Under the pieces are notes generated by a model that did no database searches, was not told the origin of the DNA, and saw only the letters and a list, made by a program, of their open reading frames with translations. 37,335 nucleotides of DNA. Source: Tepidanaerobacteraceae bacterium (GTDB taxonomy: Bacteria; Bacillota; Thermosediminibacteria; Thermosediminibacterales; Tepidanaerobacteraceae). The position numbers were made by a program, and so were the translations under genes. Shown here piece after piece: positions 16,877 to 26,490 of the stretch. Within the stretch, counting starts at the first letter, position 1; every line of letters begins with the position of its first letter. Where the stretch lies: assembly GCA_029982615.1 (NCBI GenBank), contig JARRBK010000015.1, forward strand, positions 1-37,335, given 5' to 3'.

Positions 16877-16898
16877 AAAAAAAAACCGCTTACGCGGT
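16877..16898 (-). terminator. Intrinsic terminator after rpsU-yqeY
   Basis: ACCGC-GTAA-GCGGT on the minus strand followed by eight further T residues. It separates the rpsU-yqeY transcript from yqfC. Confidence 0.88.
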
Positions 16899-16950
16899 CT
16901 TGTTCCCATATTTTTGGCTGCTGTTTTCATTTTCCAATGCTGATTAATTT

Positions 16951-17394
16951 TTATTGAAGAAGCTTTTTTACGAGGGCATTCACCGCTCTACCATCGGCCC
17001 TGCCCCTGATTTTCGGCATGATGGCGCTCATGACTCTGCCCATATCCTTTGCGCTTTTTGCTCCGACTTCAATTATTGTCTGACGTACTAATTTTTCCAA
17101 TTCATCATCGCTTAACTGCTGAGGGAGGTAACTCATCAATATTTCTATTTCTTGTCCAAGCTTTTGAGCCTGTTCGATCCTGCCGAGCCGTTCAAACTCA
17201 TCCCTGTCGTCTTTTAGTTTCTTTACTTCCCGGGATAATACTTCTATGACCTCTCCATCATTCAGTTCATGAAGTCTTTCCTTTTCGGCGTAAAGAATAG
17301 CAGACCTGGCCATCCTTATTACTGACAACCTGTCCTTATCGCCTTCTTTTAAGGCGGCCTTCATATCCCGATTCAACATATCTTTAATAGACAT
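16951..17394 (-). CDS. yqeY: GatB/YqeY domain protein
   Basis: Homologue of the C-terminal tRNA-binding domain of the amidotransferase subunit GatB, found as a free protein next to rpsU in most Firmicutes; its function is not established. The protein is 147 residues with the family segments DMKAALKEGDKDRLSVIRM, LMSYLPQQLSDDEL and the C-terminal KDMGRVMSAIMPKIRGRADG. The start is the ATG at 17394 after GGAGAG, overlapping nothing; an in-frame ATG at 17409 lies in the rpsU end and lacks a binding site. It is co-transcribed with rpsU from the promoter at 17631-17659. Confidence 0.93.
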   Translation of the reverse strand: MSIKDMLNRDMKAALKEGDKDRLSVIRMARSAILYAEKERLHELNDGEVIEVLSREVKKLKDDRDEFERLGRIEQAQKLGQEIEILMSYLPQQLSDDELEKLVRQTIIEVGAKSAKDMGRVMSAIMPKIRGRADGRAVNALVKKLLQ

Positions 17395-17405
17395 GTCATC
17401 TCTCC

Positions 17406-17588
17406 TCAATACTTACGAAATTTTCTTCTTCTGGCCGCTTCGGATTTTTTCTTTCTTCTAACGCTTGGCTTTTCATAATGTTCGCGTTTTCTGACTTCAG
17501 AAAGCACTCCTGCCTTTTGGCACTGACGCTTGAATCTCCGAAGTGCATTGTCCAAAGATTCGTTTTCCCCCACTCTTACTTCTGCCAT
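17406..17588 (-). CDS. rpsU: 30S ribosomal protein S21
   Basis: Ribosomal small-subunit protein S21, 60 residues, with [17 protein letters not shown] and the highly basic C-terminal helix ([17 protein letters not shown]). The ATG follows a strong GGAGGGAGGGAG. It has its own promoter in the gap to the HIT gene and leads into yqeY with an 11-base gap. Confidence 0.97.
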   Translation of the reverse strand: MAEVRVGENESLDNALRRFKRQCQKAGVLSEVRKREHYEKPSVRRKKKSEAARRRKFRKY

Positions 17589-17630
17589 CTAACTCCCTCC
17601 CTCCGCTGCTCTTTTGCTAGAACATTCCTT

Positions 17631-17659
17631 ATTATAAGGCTTTAAAAAGTTTGCGTCAA
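17631..17659 (-). promoter_or_regulatory. Sigma-A promoter of rpsU-yqeY
   Basis: TTGACG (17659-17654), a 17-base spacer and a perfect TATAAT (17636-17631) on the minus strand. The -10 box is the centre of a perfect palindrome, CCTTAT-A-ATAAGG, which could be an operator. The -35 box starts right behind the HIT stop codon. Confidence 0.88.
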
Positions 17660-17661
17660 TA

Positions 17662-18003
17662 TCAGCCCGGAGGCCATGTCATGAATCTGCCTCCCAGAAG
17701 ATGAAAATGCAGGTGGCCTACTGTTTGGCCTCCATCATTTCCTGTATTGACTACCAGCCTAAACCCCTTACTATCTATATTATTTTGCCTGGCGAGATTT
17801 TGTGCTGTTCTAATTATCTTGTTTATTATTTCTCCGTTTTCTTCATTTATTTCCATTATGGAACCCAGATGCTTTTTTGGAACTATCAGGAGATGGATGG
17901 GAGCCTGAGGATTAATGTCTCTAAAGGCCATTACATCATCATCCTCGAAAACGATATTTGCAGCCATTTCATGCCCGGCAATCTTGCAAAATATGCAGTC
18001 CAT
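17662..18003 (-). CDS. hinT: HIT-family (Hint-type) hydrolase
   Basis: Purine nucleoside phosphoramidase of the histidine triad superfamily, 113 residues. The signature is complete: GQTVGHLHFHLLGGR with His97, His99 and His101 in the active site. The N-terminal CIFCKIAG carries the two cysteines common in Firmicutes members and the segment DINPQAPIHLLIVPKKH is typical. The ATG follows AAGGAGGTGG. It sits 106 bases downstream of mtaB, a neighbour pair seen in many Clostridia. The physiological substrate is unknown. Confidence 0.95.
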   Translation of the reverse strand: MDCIFCKIAGHEMAANIVFEDDDVMAFRDINPQAPIHLLIVPKKHLGSIMEINEENGEIINKIIRTAQNLARQNNIDSKGFRLVVNTGNDGGQTVGHLHFHLLGGRFMTWPPG

Positions 18004-18109
18004 TTATTTCCACCTCCTTGTAATGGAGTATTTAGAATATTTTTCTTAAGATTTATTCCACATCGAAGTCAATATTTCCTGCTGACAGCAAAATTTTTTT
18101 ATCCGCAAA

Positions 18110-19414
18110 TCAGCAAAGAATTTCTCCGATGAGGTGGTCTGAAGCATTTTCCCTTAAAATCACCGGCAAAAGCTTATTATGAATGTTTTTCCTGGCTGAT
18201 GCCTCCACTTTCATATAATTCCCTGTCAGGCCTTCATATGTGCCCATATCTGTCTCTTGTTCAAACAATACCTCCACTGTTTGTCCCAAAAATTTCTGCC
18301 GGAAATCTTTCTCCAAATCTTGGCTGAGATTTATAAGCCTGCGGCTCCTTTCTTCTTTTATGCTTTTTTTGACTGGCTTTGGCATTTTGGCAGCGGGAGT
18401 ACCCTCCATGGGTGAAAAGGGGAAAACGTGAAGCCGATAAAAGCCTGTGTCCCTTATGAAATCAAAGGTTTTCTCAAATTCTTCCTGCGTTTCCCCAGGA
18501 AAGCCCACTATAACATCAGTGGTTACGGAAACATCAGGCATTTTTTCCCTTATGCATTCCACCCTTTCCCTGAACTGGGCAGCAGTATATCGGCGGTTCA
18601 TGCGCTTCAGAACGCTGTCGCATCCACTTTGAAGCGGTATGTGAAAGTGGTGGCAGAATTTTTCCATTAAAGCGAGCTCTTCCACAAACTCTTCAGTGAG
18701 TTCAAGGGCTTCGATGGAGCTCAACCTTATTCTTTTTATGCCATCAATTTGGGAAATCCGTCGTATCACTTCTAATAAATGAATGCCTTTTCCCCCCAAG
18801 TCATGGCCGTACAATCCCAGATGTATCCCAGTAAGCACTACTTCTTTGAATCCTTCGGCGGCAAGTTCCTGTGCTTCTTTAATAATGCTTTCCATAGGTC
18901 TGCTCCTGACAGGCCCCCTCGCATAGGGAATGATGCAGTATGAACAAAACATATTGCACCCTTCCTGTATTTTAAGAAAGGCTCTAGTCTTTTGCCTTAA
19001 ACCTTTAAAGGCTATTTCTTCAAAAGTCCTCTCCCCCATAATGTCCTGCACTCGGACGATTTGTTCCTGCCTCTTAACTGCATCCTCCACAAGGTCCACT
19101 ATGTGTCTGCGGTCCTTTGTTCCAATAACCACATCCACGCCCGGGATTTGAGAAATCTCTTCGGACCTGAGCTGGGCATAGCAGCCCACTACAGCCACCT
19201 TCGCATACGGGTTTATCCGGGAGGCTTTTCTAATCATCTGTCTTGATTTACGGGCGCTTTCATTGGTCACGCTGCATGTATTAATTACATAAACGTCCGC
19301 TGCGGTTTCAAAATCCACCACGTCGTATCCGCGCTCTTTGAAAAGTTCAGCCATGGCATCGGATTCATACTGATTTACTTTGCAGCCAAGGGTATAAAAA
19401 GCTACTTTAGGCAT
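18110..19414 (-). CDS. mtaB: tRNA (t6A37) methylthiotransferase MtaB
   Basis: Radical-SAM enzyme that adds a methylthio group to threonylcarbamoyl-adenosine 37 of ANN-decoding tRNAs. The protein is 434 residues. The N-terminal domain has the second cluster ligands Cys11 (TLGCKVNQYES), Cys47 (INTCSVT) and Cys78 (VGCYAQ). The radical-SAM motif is Cys153, Cys157 and Cys160 (EGCNMFCSYCIIPYARG), and a C-terminal TRAM domain follows. The start is the ATG at 19414 after GGGAGG, overlapping rsmE by eight bases; the longer frame to 19441 has no binding site. Last gene of the dnaJ-prmA-rsmE-mtaB run. Confidence 0.95.
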   Translation of the reverse strand: MPKVAFYTLGCKVNQYESDAMAELFKERGYDVVDFETAADVYVINTCSVTNESARKSRQMIRKASRINPYAKVAVVGCYAQLRSEEISQIPGVDVVIGTKDRRHIVDLVEDAVKRQEQIVRVQDIMGERTFEEIAFKGLRQKTRAFLKIQEGCNMFCSYCIIPYARGPVRSRPMESIIKEAQELAAEGFKEVVLTGIHLGLYGHDLGGKGIHLLEVIRRISQIDGIKRIRLSSIEALELTEEFVEELALMEKFCHHFHIPLQSGCDSVLKRMNRRYTAAQFRERVECIREKMPDVSVTTDVIVGFPGETQEEFEKTFDFIRDTGFYRLHVFPFSPMEGTPAAKMPKPVKKSIKEERSRRLINLSQDLEKDFRQKFLGQTVEVLFEQETDMGTYEGLTGNYMKVEASARKNIHNKLLPVILRENASDHLIGEILC

Positions 19415-20183
19415 CTTTACCTCCCATCCCCCCCAGTTCATACATTATTGCAGTGCAAACCGCTATGGCAGCCGTTTCAGCTCTTAAAATCCTAGGGCCC
19501 AGGCTTACAGGCACGGCACCGAATTTTTTTGCTTTTGATATTTCTTCTTCGCTAAAGCCACCTTCTGGGCCGATAAAAACCGCTACACTTTCGGCATTAC
19601 TGTTTTTTGCTTCCACCAAAATGTCTTTTATGAAACATGTGTTCTCTAGTTCCCATGGTATGATGGCAATATCATAATCTTTTACAGTTTTCAGGCTATC
19701 ATCAAAACCTTTCACATCCAAAATCTGCGGGATATCTATGCGCATACATTGTTTTGAAGCTTCCATCGCTATTTTTTTCCATCGCTGCATCCGGTTTAAT
19801 AATTTGTTCTGAGTAAGTTCCACTATAGTCCTTTCCGTAATTATCGGTCTGAACTTTGATACGCCTATTTCAGTGTTTTTTTGAAGGATAAAATCCAGTT
19901 TGTCTCCTTTGAGCAAACTCTGAAACAGGGTTATTTCAGGCTTTATTCCAGGTTTTTTATTTTTTTCTATAATTTTCAACTTTATTATAATTTGCTTCGC
20001 ATCTATCTCCTCAACAACTGCTACGGCTTCAGTATCCTTTCCGTTGGAAAGTTTGAGTTCGTCCCCCGGCTTGTACCTCAAAACTTTTATTATATGGCGT
20101 GCATCATCTCCCGAAATTACTACTGTATCATTTACACAAAAGTCTTTAAAAACAAAAAATCTTGGCGTAAAATTCACCCCCAT
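19407..20183 (-). CDS. rsmE: 16S rRNA (uridine-1498-N3)-methyltransferase RsmE
   Basis: SPOUT-class methyltransferase acting on U1498 of 16S rRNA. The protein is about 258 residues. The N-terminal PUA-like domain begins PRFFVF and has DARHIIKVLRYKPGDEL; the C-terminal knot carries VAVFIGPEGGFSEEE and SLGPRILRAETAA. The start is unsettled. The ATG at 20183 overlaps the prmA stop (TGATG) but has no binding site. The best Shine-Dalgarno-like sequence, GGGGGTGA, points to an ACG at 20168, exactly where homologues usually start (M-PRFFV). The ATG is given here as the conservative choice. Confidence 0.92.
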   Translation of the reverse strand: MGVNFTPRFFVFKDFCVNDTVVISGDDARHIIKVLRYKPGDELKLSNGKDTEAVAVVEEIDAKQIIIKLKIIEKNKKPGIKPEITLFQSLLKGDKLDFILQKNTEIGVSKFRPIITERTIVELTQNKLLNRMQRWKKIAMEASKQCMRIDIPQILDVKGFDDSLKTVKDYDIAIIPWELENTCFIKDILVEAKNSNAESVAVFIGPEGGFSEEEISKAKKFGAVPVSLGPRILRAETAAIAVCTAIMYELGGMGGKDA

Positions 20184-21127
20184 CAATTCCCGATGGGGGC
20201 CTGCCTTGATGTCAGCGCAACCCATTCACCTTTTTCAGACTCTTCAATTACATCAAATCCATTTTTTTCCAGGGCTTCCATAACGGAAAGCTTTCTGTCT
20301 TTTATAATTCCGGACGCCAGAAAAATTCCGCCTTCTTTTAGATTCATTGGAACTTGCGCGCTCAGGTCTATTATCACATCTGCAATGATGTTTGCTACAA
20401 TTATATCCGCTTTAAAAGAAATATTCCTCAAACCATCGCCTTTTATCACTTTTACTACCGACGTTAAATTGTTTCTCTGCACATTTTCCCTGGCAACCTT
20501 CACTGCTACTTCGTCTCGGTCTATAGCCAAAACCTGGGAAGCACCGAGTTTTCCGGCAACTAATGAAAGTATACCCGAACCACAACCTAAATCTATTACA
20601 TCGTAATTTTTTTTCATATATTTTTCAAGAAGTTCCATGCAAAGTCTTGTGGTTTCATGCGTGCCGGTACCGAAGGCCATGCCAGGGTCCAGGTCTACCA
20701 CCACTTCTCCCGCTGCCGGCTGGTATTCCTCCCAGGAAGGTTTTACCACAATACTTTTGCCGATGCGTGTAGGTTTATAGTATTTTTTCCACGCATTGGC
20801 CCAGTCTTCATCGGAAACGGTGGCAATAGCCATTTCGCCGCTGCCCATATTTAGCCCATACTCCGGAAGCCGCTTTACCCCTTCTTTTATTTCTCTTACT
20901 CTTTCGGCAAGACTGCTGTCTTCCACCAGATAACCGGTCACTACGGCTTCTTCAAAATCTATGCCTTCAGGTATCTCTATATAATCCCACTGATTTTCAT
21001 CCTGGGGCCTGAGATAAATTCTAGGGTCTTCTATTACGACACCCATAACACCGGCTTCGTAAAAAAGATTCGACACAGCTTCAATGGCTTCGGTGGAAGT
21101 TTTAATTTTTATTTCAACCCAATTCAT
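20183..21127 (-). CDS. prmA: Ribosomal protein L11 methyltransferase PrmA
   Basis: Trimethylates ribosomal protein L11 using S-adenosylmethionine. The protein is 314 residues. The N-terminal substrate-recognition domain begins NWVEIKIKTSTEAIEAVSN; the methyltransferase domain has VVDLDPGMAFGTGTHETTRL, motif I VIDLGCGSGILSL, and motif IV IIVANIIADV. The ATG at 21127 follows GGGAGG and lies 14 bases inside the dnaJ 3' end; the longer frame to 21157 is unsupported. The position between dnaJ and rsmE is conserved in Firmicutes. Confidence 0.95.
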   Translation of the reverse strand: MNWVEIKIKTSTEAIEAVSNLFYEAGVMGVVIEDPRIYLRPQDENQWDYIEIPEGIDFEEAVVTGYLVEDSSLAERVREIKEGVKRLPEYGLNMGSGEMAIATVSDEDWANAWKKYYKPTRIGKSIVVKPSWEEYQPAAGEVVVDLDPGMAFGTGTHETTRLCMELLEKYMKKNYDVIDLGCGSGILSLVAGKLGASQVLAIDRDEVAVKVARENVQRNNLTSVVKVIKGDGLRNISFKADIIVANIIADVIIDLSAQVPMNLKEGGIFLASGIIKDRKLSVMEALEKNGFDVIEESEKGEWVALTSRQAPIGN

Positions 21128-21140
21128 ATTTACCTCCCGG

Positions 21141-22292
21141 CTACACGCCAAAGGCATCTTTCATCTTGCCGAAAAATCCTTTTGACTGACCTTTTAATTC
21201 TTCGCCGCTGATATCGGCAAATTTTCGGAGAAGTTCTTTTTGTTTTTCGTTTAGCTTTTCTGGTATTACCACATTTATCCTGACGTGCAGGTCACCCCTG
21301 CCGTATCCCTTTATGTGGGGAATACCTTTTGCTTTGAGGCGGAAATTTGTGCCCGGTTGTGTTCCTTCTGGTATCTTTAATTTCACCCTGCCATCCAGGG
21401 TAGGCACTTCAATCTCGTCGCCAAGAGCTGCCTGTACAAAAGATATATGGGCATCGTAATACAGGTCGTCTCCCTGTCTTACGAAAAGCTTGTGAGGCTT
21501 TACCCGGATCACCACATAGAGATCTCCCGGCGGCCCGCCGCGCTCCCCGGGTTCTCCTTCCCCGCTCACTCTGAGACGGGAACCGGTATCCACCCCGGGG
21601 GGCACTTTTATTTTTATCTTTCGAAGTACCCGCACCATTCCTCTCCCACTGCAATGGGGGCATGGCTCTTCTATGATGGTCCCCTTGCCGCCGCATCTTG
21701 TACAGGTAGTTATATTAACGAACCGACCAAAAGCGGTACTTCTCACATTTTTCATCTGGCCCGTTCCGCCGCATGCCGGGCATGTTCTGGGACTGGTGCC
21801 GGGTTTTGCTCCGGTGCCCTGGCATTTTTCGCACTTTTCCATGCGGGCGACCTGTATTTCTCTTTCTATCCCGGACGCCGCCTCTTCCAGGGAAATCTCC
21901 AGATCATAAAGCACATCAGCTCCACGAGTAGGGCCTTGCCGTCTTGTTCCTCCAAATCCGCCTCCGAAAAAGTTTTCAAAGATGTCTCCGAAGAAATCCC
22001 CACCGAAACTGCCAAAATCGCCAAAATCTCCAAATCCACCAAAATTTCCAGCATCAAAATCGCCCTGTCCCACTCCGGCATGGCCGAACTGGTCGTACCT
22101 GGCCCGCTTTTCTGGGTCTTTTAGCACTTCGTATGCTTCGTTTATTTCCTTGAACTTTTCTGCAGCATCTTTGTCGTTTTTATTTACATCGGGATGATAC
22201 TGTCGTGCCAGTCTTCTGTATGCCTTTTTAATCTCCTCTTCTGATGCATCTTTGCTTACGCCGAGCACTTCATAATAGTCTTTTTTGGCCAA
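21141..22292 (-). CDS. dnaJ: Chaperone DnaJ (type I Hsp40)
   Basis: Co-chaperone that delivers substrates to DnaK and stimulates its ATPase. The protein is 383 residues. The J domain (5-70) has HPD at 33-35; a Gly/Phe-rich linker (about 72-120) is dominated by GDF and GGF repeats; the zinc region has four CxxCxGxG motifs ([32 protein letters not shown], about 154-218), followed by two substrate-binding domains. The start is TTG at 22292, seven bases after GGAGTGA. A 29-base stem-loop separates it from dnaK. It belongs to the CIRCE/HrcA-controlled transcript. Confidence 0.97.
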   Translation of the reverse strand: MAKKDYYEVLGVSKDASEEEIKKAYRRLARQYHPDVNKNDKDAAEKFKEINEAYEVLKDPEKRARYDQFGHAGVGQGDFDAGNFGGFGDFGDFGSFGGDFFGDIFENFFGGGFGGTRRQGPTRGADVLYDLEISLEEAASGIEREIQVARMEKCEKCQGTGAKPGTSPRTCPACGGTGQMKNVRSTAFGRFVNITTCTRCGGKGTIIEEPCPHCSGRGMVRVLRKIKIKVPPGVDTGSRLRVSGEGEPGERGGPPGDLYVVIRVKPHKLFVRQGDDLYYDAHISFVQAALGDEIEVPTLDGRVKLKIPEGTQPGTNFRLKAKGIPHIKGYGRGDLHVRINVVIPEKLNEKQKELLRKFADISGEELKGQSKGFFGKMKDAFGV

Positions 22293-22309
22293 TCGGCATC
22301 ACTCCAGTT

Positions 22310-22338
22310 AAAGGCCTGCCCGGAAAGGGCCTGCCTTT
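22310..22338 (-). other. Stem-loop between dnaK and dnaJ
   Basis: AAAGGC-AG-GCCC-TTTCC-GGGC-AG-GCCTTT on the minus strand folds into 6 + 4 bp with a symmetric AG/AG internal loop. It starts at the dnaK stop and ends before the dnaJ ribosome binding site. No T-run follows, so it is more likely an mRNA processing or stability element than a terminator. Confidence 0.6.
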
Positions 22339-24214
22339 ATTTCTTGTCGTCATCGTCCACCACTTTATAATCCGCATCCACTACCTTTTCATCCTTTTTG
22401 CCTTCACCAGCAGCTCCGCCAGTGAATTGGTTTGACCCACTTCCTGGGTTAAAGTTTGCACCAGCGCCGGGGTTGCCCTGGCCTGCAGATTGATACAGTT
22501 TCGACGAAATATCGTAGAACACTTTCGTAAGCTCGTCTGTAGCTTTCTTTATCTTTTCCACATCATCGGTTTCAAGGGCCTTCTTCACATTGTCTATTTC
22601 TTTTTTCACCTTTTCTGCATCTTCCTGGCTTATCTTATCTTTCAACTCTCCTAACATCTTTTCTGACTGGTATATAAGAGAGTCCGCTTGGTTCTTTGCT
22701 TCTATCTTTTCTTTTTTCTTTCTGTCTTCTTCTGCGTATTTTTCCGCGTCTTTTATCATCCTCTGTATTTCTTCTTCTTTCAAACCTGTAGATGAAGTTA
22801 TGGTTATTTTCTGCTCCTTGCCAGTGCCCAAATCCTTGGCAGAAACGTGCACTATGCCGTTCACATCGATGTCAAAAGTCACTTCGATGCGGGGCACGCC
22901 TCTGGGCGCTGGAGGAATTCCTGTGAGTTGAAATCTGCCCAGGGTTACATTATCGGCAGCCATGGGCCTTTCGCCCTGGAGCACGTGGATATCCACGGAC
23001 GTCTGGCCGTCAGCCGCAGTGGTGAATATCTGGCTCTTGGATGTGGGAATTGTGGTGTTTCTTTCTATAAGCTTTGTAAACACGCCGCCCAAGGTCTCAA
23101 TGCCTAGCGAAAGAGGAGTTACATCCAGAAGCACCACATCGTGTACTTCACCCGCCAGCACACCTGCCTGAATGGCCGCACCCATAGCCACAACTTCGTC
23201 GGGGTTCACTCCCTTGTGCGGCTCTTTTCCTATAAATTTCTTTATAGCTTCCTGAACAGCGGGTATCCTGGTCGAACCTCCCACTAGAATGACCTTATCG
23301 ATATCCTGGGGCTTAAGCCCGGCATCGCTTAAGGCTCTCTGAGTGGGGCCGATGGTAGCCTCCACCAAATCCCGCGTAAGTTCTTCGAATTTTGCCCTGG
23401 TGAGGGTTATATCCAAATGTTTGGGGCCGCTGGCATCGGCGGTAATGAAAGGCAGATTTATGTTGGTGGTCACCATGGTCGACAGTTCGATTTTTGCTTT
23501 TTCAGCTGCTTCTTTCAGCCTCTGGAGCGCCATTCGGTCCTTGCGCAAATCTATGCCGTGCTCCTTCTGGAATTCATCCGCCACATAATCGATGATGCGC
23601 TGATCGAAATCATCTCCTCCCAGCCGGTTGTTCCCGCTGGTAGCTTTTACCTCAAAGACGCCGTCACCGAGCTCCAGTATGGAGACATCAAATGTGCCGC
23701 CGCCCAAGTCATATACGAGTATGGTGTGATCTTCGCCTTTATCCAAACCGTAAGCCAGAGCGGAAGCTGTTGGCTCATTTATAATCCTAAGCACTTCCAA
23801 GCCTGCGATTTTGCCAGCGTCCTTTGTCGCCTGTCTCTGGCTGTCGGTAAAGTAAGCGGGAACTGTTATTACAGCCTGAGTTATCTTTTCACCCAGATAG
23901 CTTTCGGCATCTTGTTTTAATTTTGCAAGTATCATTGCTGAAATTTCTTGTGGAGTATAAGACTTGCCATCTATATTTACTTTATAATCAGTTCCCATAT
24001 GCCTTTTAATGGAAATGACGGTCCTTTCAGGGTTTGTTATTGCCTGGCGCTTGGCAAGCTGTCCCACCAGACGTTCTCCGTCCTTTGTGAAAGCGACCAC
24101 GGAAGGGGTCAACCTTGAACCTTCGCTGTTTGGTATGACTACAGGCTGACCTCCTTCCATATATGCAACTACTGAGTTTGTAGTACCAAGATCAATACCG
24201 ATTACTTTGCCCAT
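22337..24214 (-). CDS. dnaK: Chaperone DnaK (Hsp70)
   Basis: Central ATP-dependent Hsp70 chaperone; 625 residues. The nucleotide-binding domain starts [20 protein letters not shown], has [14 protein letters not shown] and [13 protein letters not shown], then the interdomain linker ([15 protein letters not shown]), the beta-rich substrate domain and the helical lid. The lid ends in a Gly-rich tail and the acidic [15 protein letters not shown]. As in other Gram-positive DnaKs, the nucleotide-binding domain appears short. The ATG at 24214 follows GGAGGTG; an in-frame ATG at 24241 lies in grpE. grpE ends 13 bases upstream. Confidence 0.98.
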   Translation of the reverse strand: MGKVIGIDLGTTNSVVAYMEGGQPVVIPNSEGSRLTPSVVAFTKDGERLVGQLAKRQAITNPERTVISIKRHMGTDYKVNIDGKSYTPQEISAMILAKLKQDAESYLGEKITQAVITVPAYFTDSQRQATKDAGKIAGLEVLRIINEPTASALAYGLDKGEDHTILVYDLGGGTFDVSILELGDGVFEVKATSGNNRLGGDDFDQRIIDYVADEFQKEHGIDLRKDRMALQRLKEAAEKAKIELSTMVTTNINLPFITADASGPKHLDITLTRAKFEELTRDLVEATIGPTQRALSDAGLKPQDIDKVILVGGSTRIPAVQEAIKKFIGKEPHKGVNPDEVVAMGAAIQAGVLAGEVHDVVLLDVTPLSLGIETLGGVFTKLIERNTTIPTSKSQIFTTAADGQTSVDIHVLQGERPMAADNVTLGRFQLTGIPPAPRGVPRIEVTFDIDVNGIVHVSAKDLGTGKEQKITITSSTGLKEEEIQRMIKDAEKYAEEDRKKKEKIEAKNQADSLIYQSEKMLGELKDKISQEDAEKVKKEIDNVKKALETDDVEKIKKATDELTKVFYDISSKLYQSAGQGNPGAGANFNPGSGSNQFTGGAAGEGKKDEKVVDADYKVVDDDDKK

Positions 24215-24227
24215 AAAAACACCTCCA

Positions 24228-24848
24228 TTATTTTTTTGCAACTTTTACCATGCTGGGTCTTATTACTTTAGTATGATATAGATACCCTTTCTGCAGCACT
24301 TCAATTACGGTGTTGTCCTCATGTTCCTGGCTCTCCACTTGCATAACCGCTTCGTGAAATCTTGGATCAAAGGCTTTCCCCAAAGCTTCAATCTCCTTAA
24401 CCTCATATTTTTCCAGTACATTTTTGAGCTGCTGGTATATGAGCTGAATACCCTTGTATATGGGGCCCTCCCTGTCTTCTATGGAATTTAATGCCCTCTC
24501 GAAATTGTCCACGACAGGAAGGATATCTTTTATCAGCTGTTCTCCCGCATACAGGTGAATGTCCTGAATTTCCTTCTGAGTTCTCTTTCTGAAGTTGTCA
24601 AAATCTGCCTGGGCTCTGTACCAGCGGTTTTTGTATTCATCTATCTCCTTTTGTTTGTCTTCTATAGCCTTTTCCAGTGCTTGAACCTTTTGCTTTAAAT
24701 CTTCATTCGCAGTAGGTGCTTTTTGCTCCACTTCATCATTTGTCTCTTTTTCTCTATCGCTTTTTTCGCCGCTGATGGCGTTTTCTTCCATCTCAGTCGC
24801 AGTATCGTTCATTTCCTTGTCTTTTTCTTCTCCGGGCTTTAAATTCAC
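24228..24848 (-). CDS. grpE: Nucleotide exchange factor GrpE
   Basis: Releases ADP from DnaK. The protein is 206 residues with a charged disordered N-terminus (about 1-55), a long coiled coil ([20 protein letters not shown] and onward to [19 protein letters not shown]), and a C-terminal beta domain ending [14 protein letters not shown]. The start is GTG at 24848 after GAGGTGA. It follows the chaperonin gene by 20 bases in the same transcript. Confidence 0.96.
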   Translation of the reverse strand: MNLKPGEEKDKEMNDTATEMEENAISGEKSDREKETNDEVEQKAPTANEDLKQKVQALEKAIEDKQKEIDEYKNRWYRAQADFDNFRKRTQKEIQDIHLYAGEQLIKDILPVVDNFERALNSIEDREGPIYKGIQLIYQQLKNVLEKYEVKEIEALGKAFDPRFHEAVMQVESQEHEDNTVIEVLQKGYLYHTKVIRPSMVKVAKK

Positions 24849-24868
24849 TCAAATCACCTCACTAAATT

Positions 24869-26455
24869 TTAAAAATCCATGTCTCCTGCTCCGCCAGGCG
24901 TATCCGCCCCCGGTTTGCCCGGATTCGACTCGTCCTTTTTCTTGATTATCGTATCTATTCTGAGTATGGCTTCTGCCACTTCCCCTGCAGCCTTTATGGC
25001 ATGCAGCTTTACCAAGGCAGGGTCTAATACTCCCATTTCCACCATATCCGCCACTTCTCCACTCTCACAGTTTATACCGATTGAGGAGCTGTTTTTTTCT
25101 GCCTGCGTAAAACTTACCTCTTCCATTTTCTCCAGAGGGTTAAACCCTGCATTATAAACTATCTGAGCAAGAGGTCTTTTCAGTGCGGTGCATACGCACT
25201 CAACGCCATATGAAGCCATGCTTTTCATCTTTTCTTTTTCTTTCTCCAGTTCTCGGGAAACGGCCATTTCCACAGCCCCGCCTCCTGGAACCATTCCGTA
25301 AAGCACCGCAGCCTGCAGCGATGATGCAGCATCTTTTGCTATGCGTTCCCTTTCACCTACTATCTCCTCAGTGGCAGCGCCTACTAGAATCGTAGCTATG
25401 GGCTTGCCCTTTCCTCCCACTATCCTTATCTGCTCTAATTTCTCATCCTCATACACCCTATCTGCCCGGCCTATGTAGCTTTGTATCTCCTCAGCCGGTT
25501 TTTTAAGCCCCATTCGCTTTATAATTCTGGCTCCAGTATGCTCCGACACCCTTTCCAGGTCTCTTCTAGAAACCCTTTCCAGCACTATAACGCCTGCATC
25601 AGTAAGAAGTTCCTCAGCCTCGTCACTCACGTTTTTATCCACAAGGATGAGATTGACACCCAATCCTATTATTTTCTTAAGGTTATCTGCAAACTCCTGT
25701 CGCAGTTCTAAATAACGAGCAAACCCTGCTTCTGTCCTGAGGGCCTCCGGAGCTATTTCTTCAGGTTCCAGAGCATCGTCTACTAGAAGCACCTTCACAT
25801 CGCTGATTTCGTCAGGCATCTGCTTATTCATTTTTTCTCTATCAATTATTATGCCCATGAAGACCTCGTTTTCTGCTCCTGCACGGGACATAACAATATC
25901 TTTCAATTTGAAATTTTTTTCTTTAAGCTTTTCCTCTCCTATTAGTTTTGCAGCTCTTGTAACAAGTTCAGCTATATCCTCATGCTCTCTCCCGGCAATG
26001 AGGGCTACGCTTTTCAACGCTGGATCGTTTATGTCTTTGACAGGAATAATATTTTCCCTTAGAATCTCCTGAGCTCTATTTACCCCAAATTTTATACCTT
26101 CTATAACCCTTGCCACCGGAACCCCCCTCAAAATCTGGTTGACACCTTCCGAAACCATGGTTCCCGCCATTATGGTTGCTGTAGTGGTACCATCTCCCAC
26201 TTCCTCCTGCTGGGCCTTCGCAATGTTGATGAGCATTTTGGCAGCAGGATGGTTCACATCCATCTGCTTTAATATCGTAACTCCGTCATTGGTTATGGTA
26301 ACCTCTCCAAACCTGTCAACCAGCATTATGTCCAAACCTTTGGGGCCGATGGTGCCTTCGACGGCTGAAGCTACGGCTCTTATGGCATTAGAATTTGTGA
26401 TGAGTGCCGCTAATTTTTCATCCACTTCCTGGGCGTTGTTATTCTTAAAAGCCAA
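24869..26455 (-). CDS. Group III chaperonin (bacterial thermosome-like)
   Basis: Archaeal-type chaperonin, a class known from a small set of Firmicutes such as Carboxydothermus and not related closely to GroEL. The protein is 528 residues. Equatorial motifs are [22 protein letters not shown] (56-63) and [12 protein letters not shown] (87-98), with [10 protein letters not shown] in the C-terminal half. These match the thermosome/CCT pattern, and a built-in apical lid instead of a GroES partner is expected. The tail is Gly/Pro-rich and ends GDMDF. The start is a TTG at 26455, eight bases after AAGGAGG. It is the second gene of the hrcA-grpE-dnaK-dnaJ operon, so it should be induced with the Hsp70 system, as reported for other members. 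No groES/groEL is in the window. Confidence 0.93.
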   Translation of the reverse strand: MAFKNNNAQEVDEKLAALITNSNAIRAVASAVEGTIGPKGLDIMLVDRFGEVTITNDGVTILKQMDVNHPAAKMLINIAKAQQEEVGDGTTTATIMAGTMVSEGVNQILRGVPVARVIEGIKFGVNRAQEILRENIIPVKDINDPALKSVALIAGREHEDIAELVTRAAKLIGEEKLKEKNFKLKDIVMSRAGAENEVFMGIIIDREKMNKQMPDEISDVKVLLVDDALEPEEIAPEALRTEAGFARYLELRQEFADNLKKIIGLGVNLILVDKNVSDEAEELLTDAGVIVLERVSRRDLERVSEHTGARIIKRMGLKKPAEEIQSYIGRADRVYEDEKLEQIRIVGGKGKPIATILVGAATEEIVGERERIAKDAASSLQAAVLYGMVPGGGAVEMAVSRELEKEKEKMKSMASYGVECVCTALKRPLAQIVYNAGFNPLEKMEEVSFTQAEKNSSSIGINCESGEVADMVEMGVLDPALVKLHAIKAAGEVAEAILRIDTIIKKKDESNPGKPGADTPGGAGDMDF

Positions 26456-26490
26456 AATCAAAACCTCCTTAATGTTTTGCAAGTGCGGAA

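Noticed and set aside
18004-18109. Promoter for hinT (TTGACT with TAAGAA at 18 bases)
   Set aside because: The -10 matches only three of six positions; kept only as part of the shared-motif observation.
21447-22124. Long plus-strand frame opposite dnaJ
   Set aside because: Arises from the Gly/Cys-rich dnaJ coding sequence; no start signal or domain.
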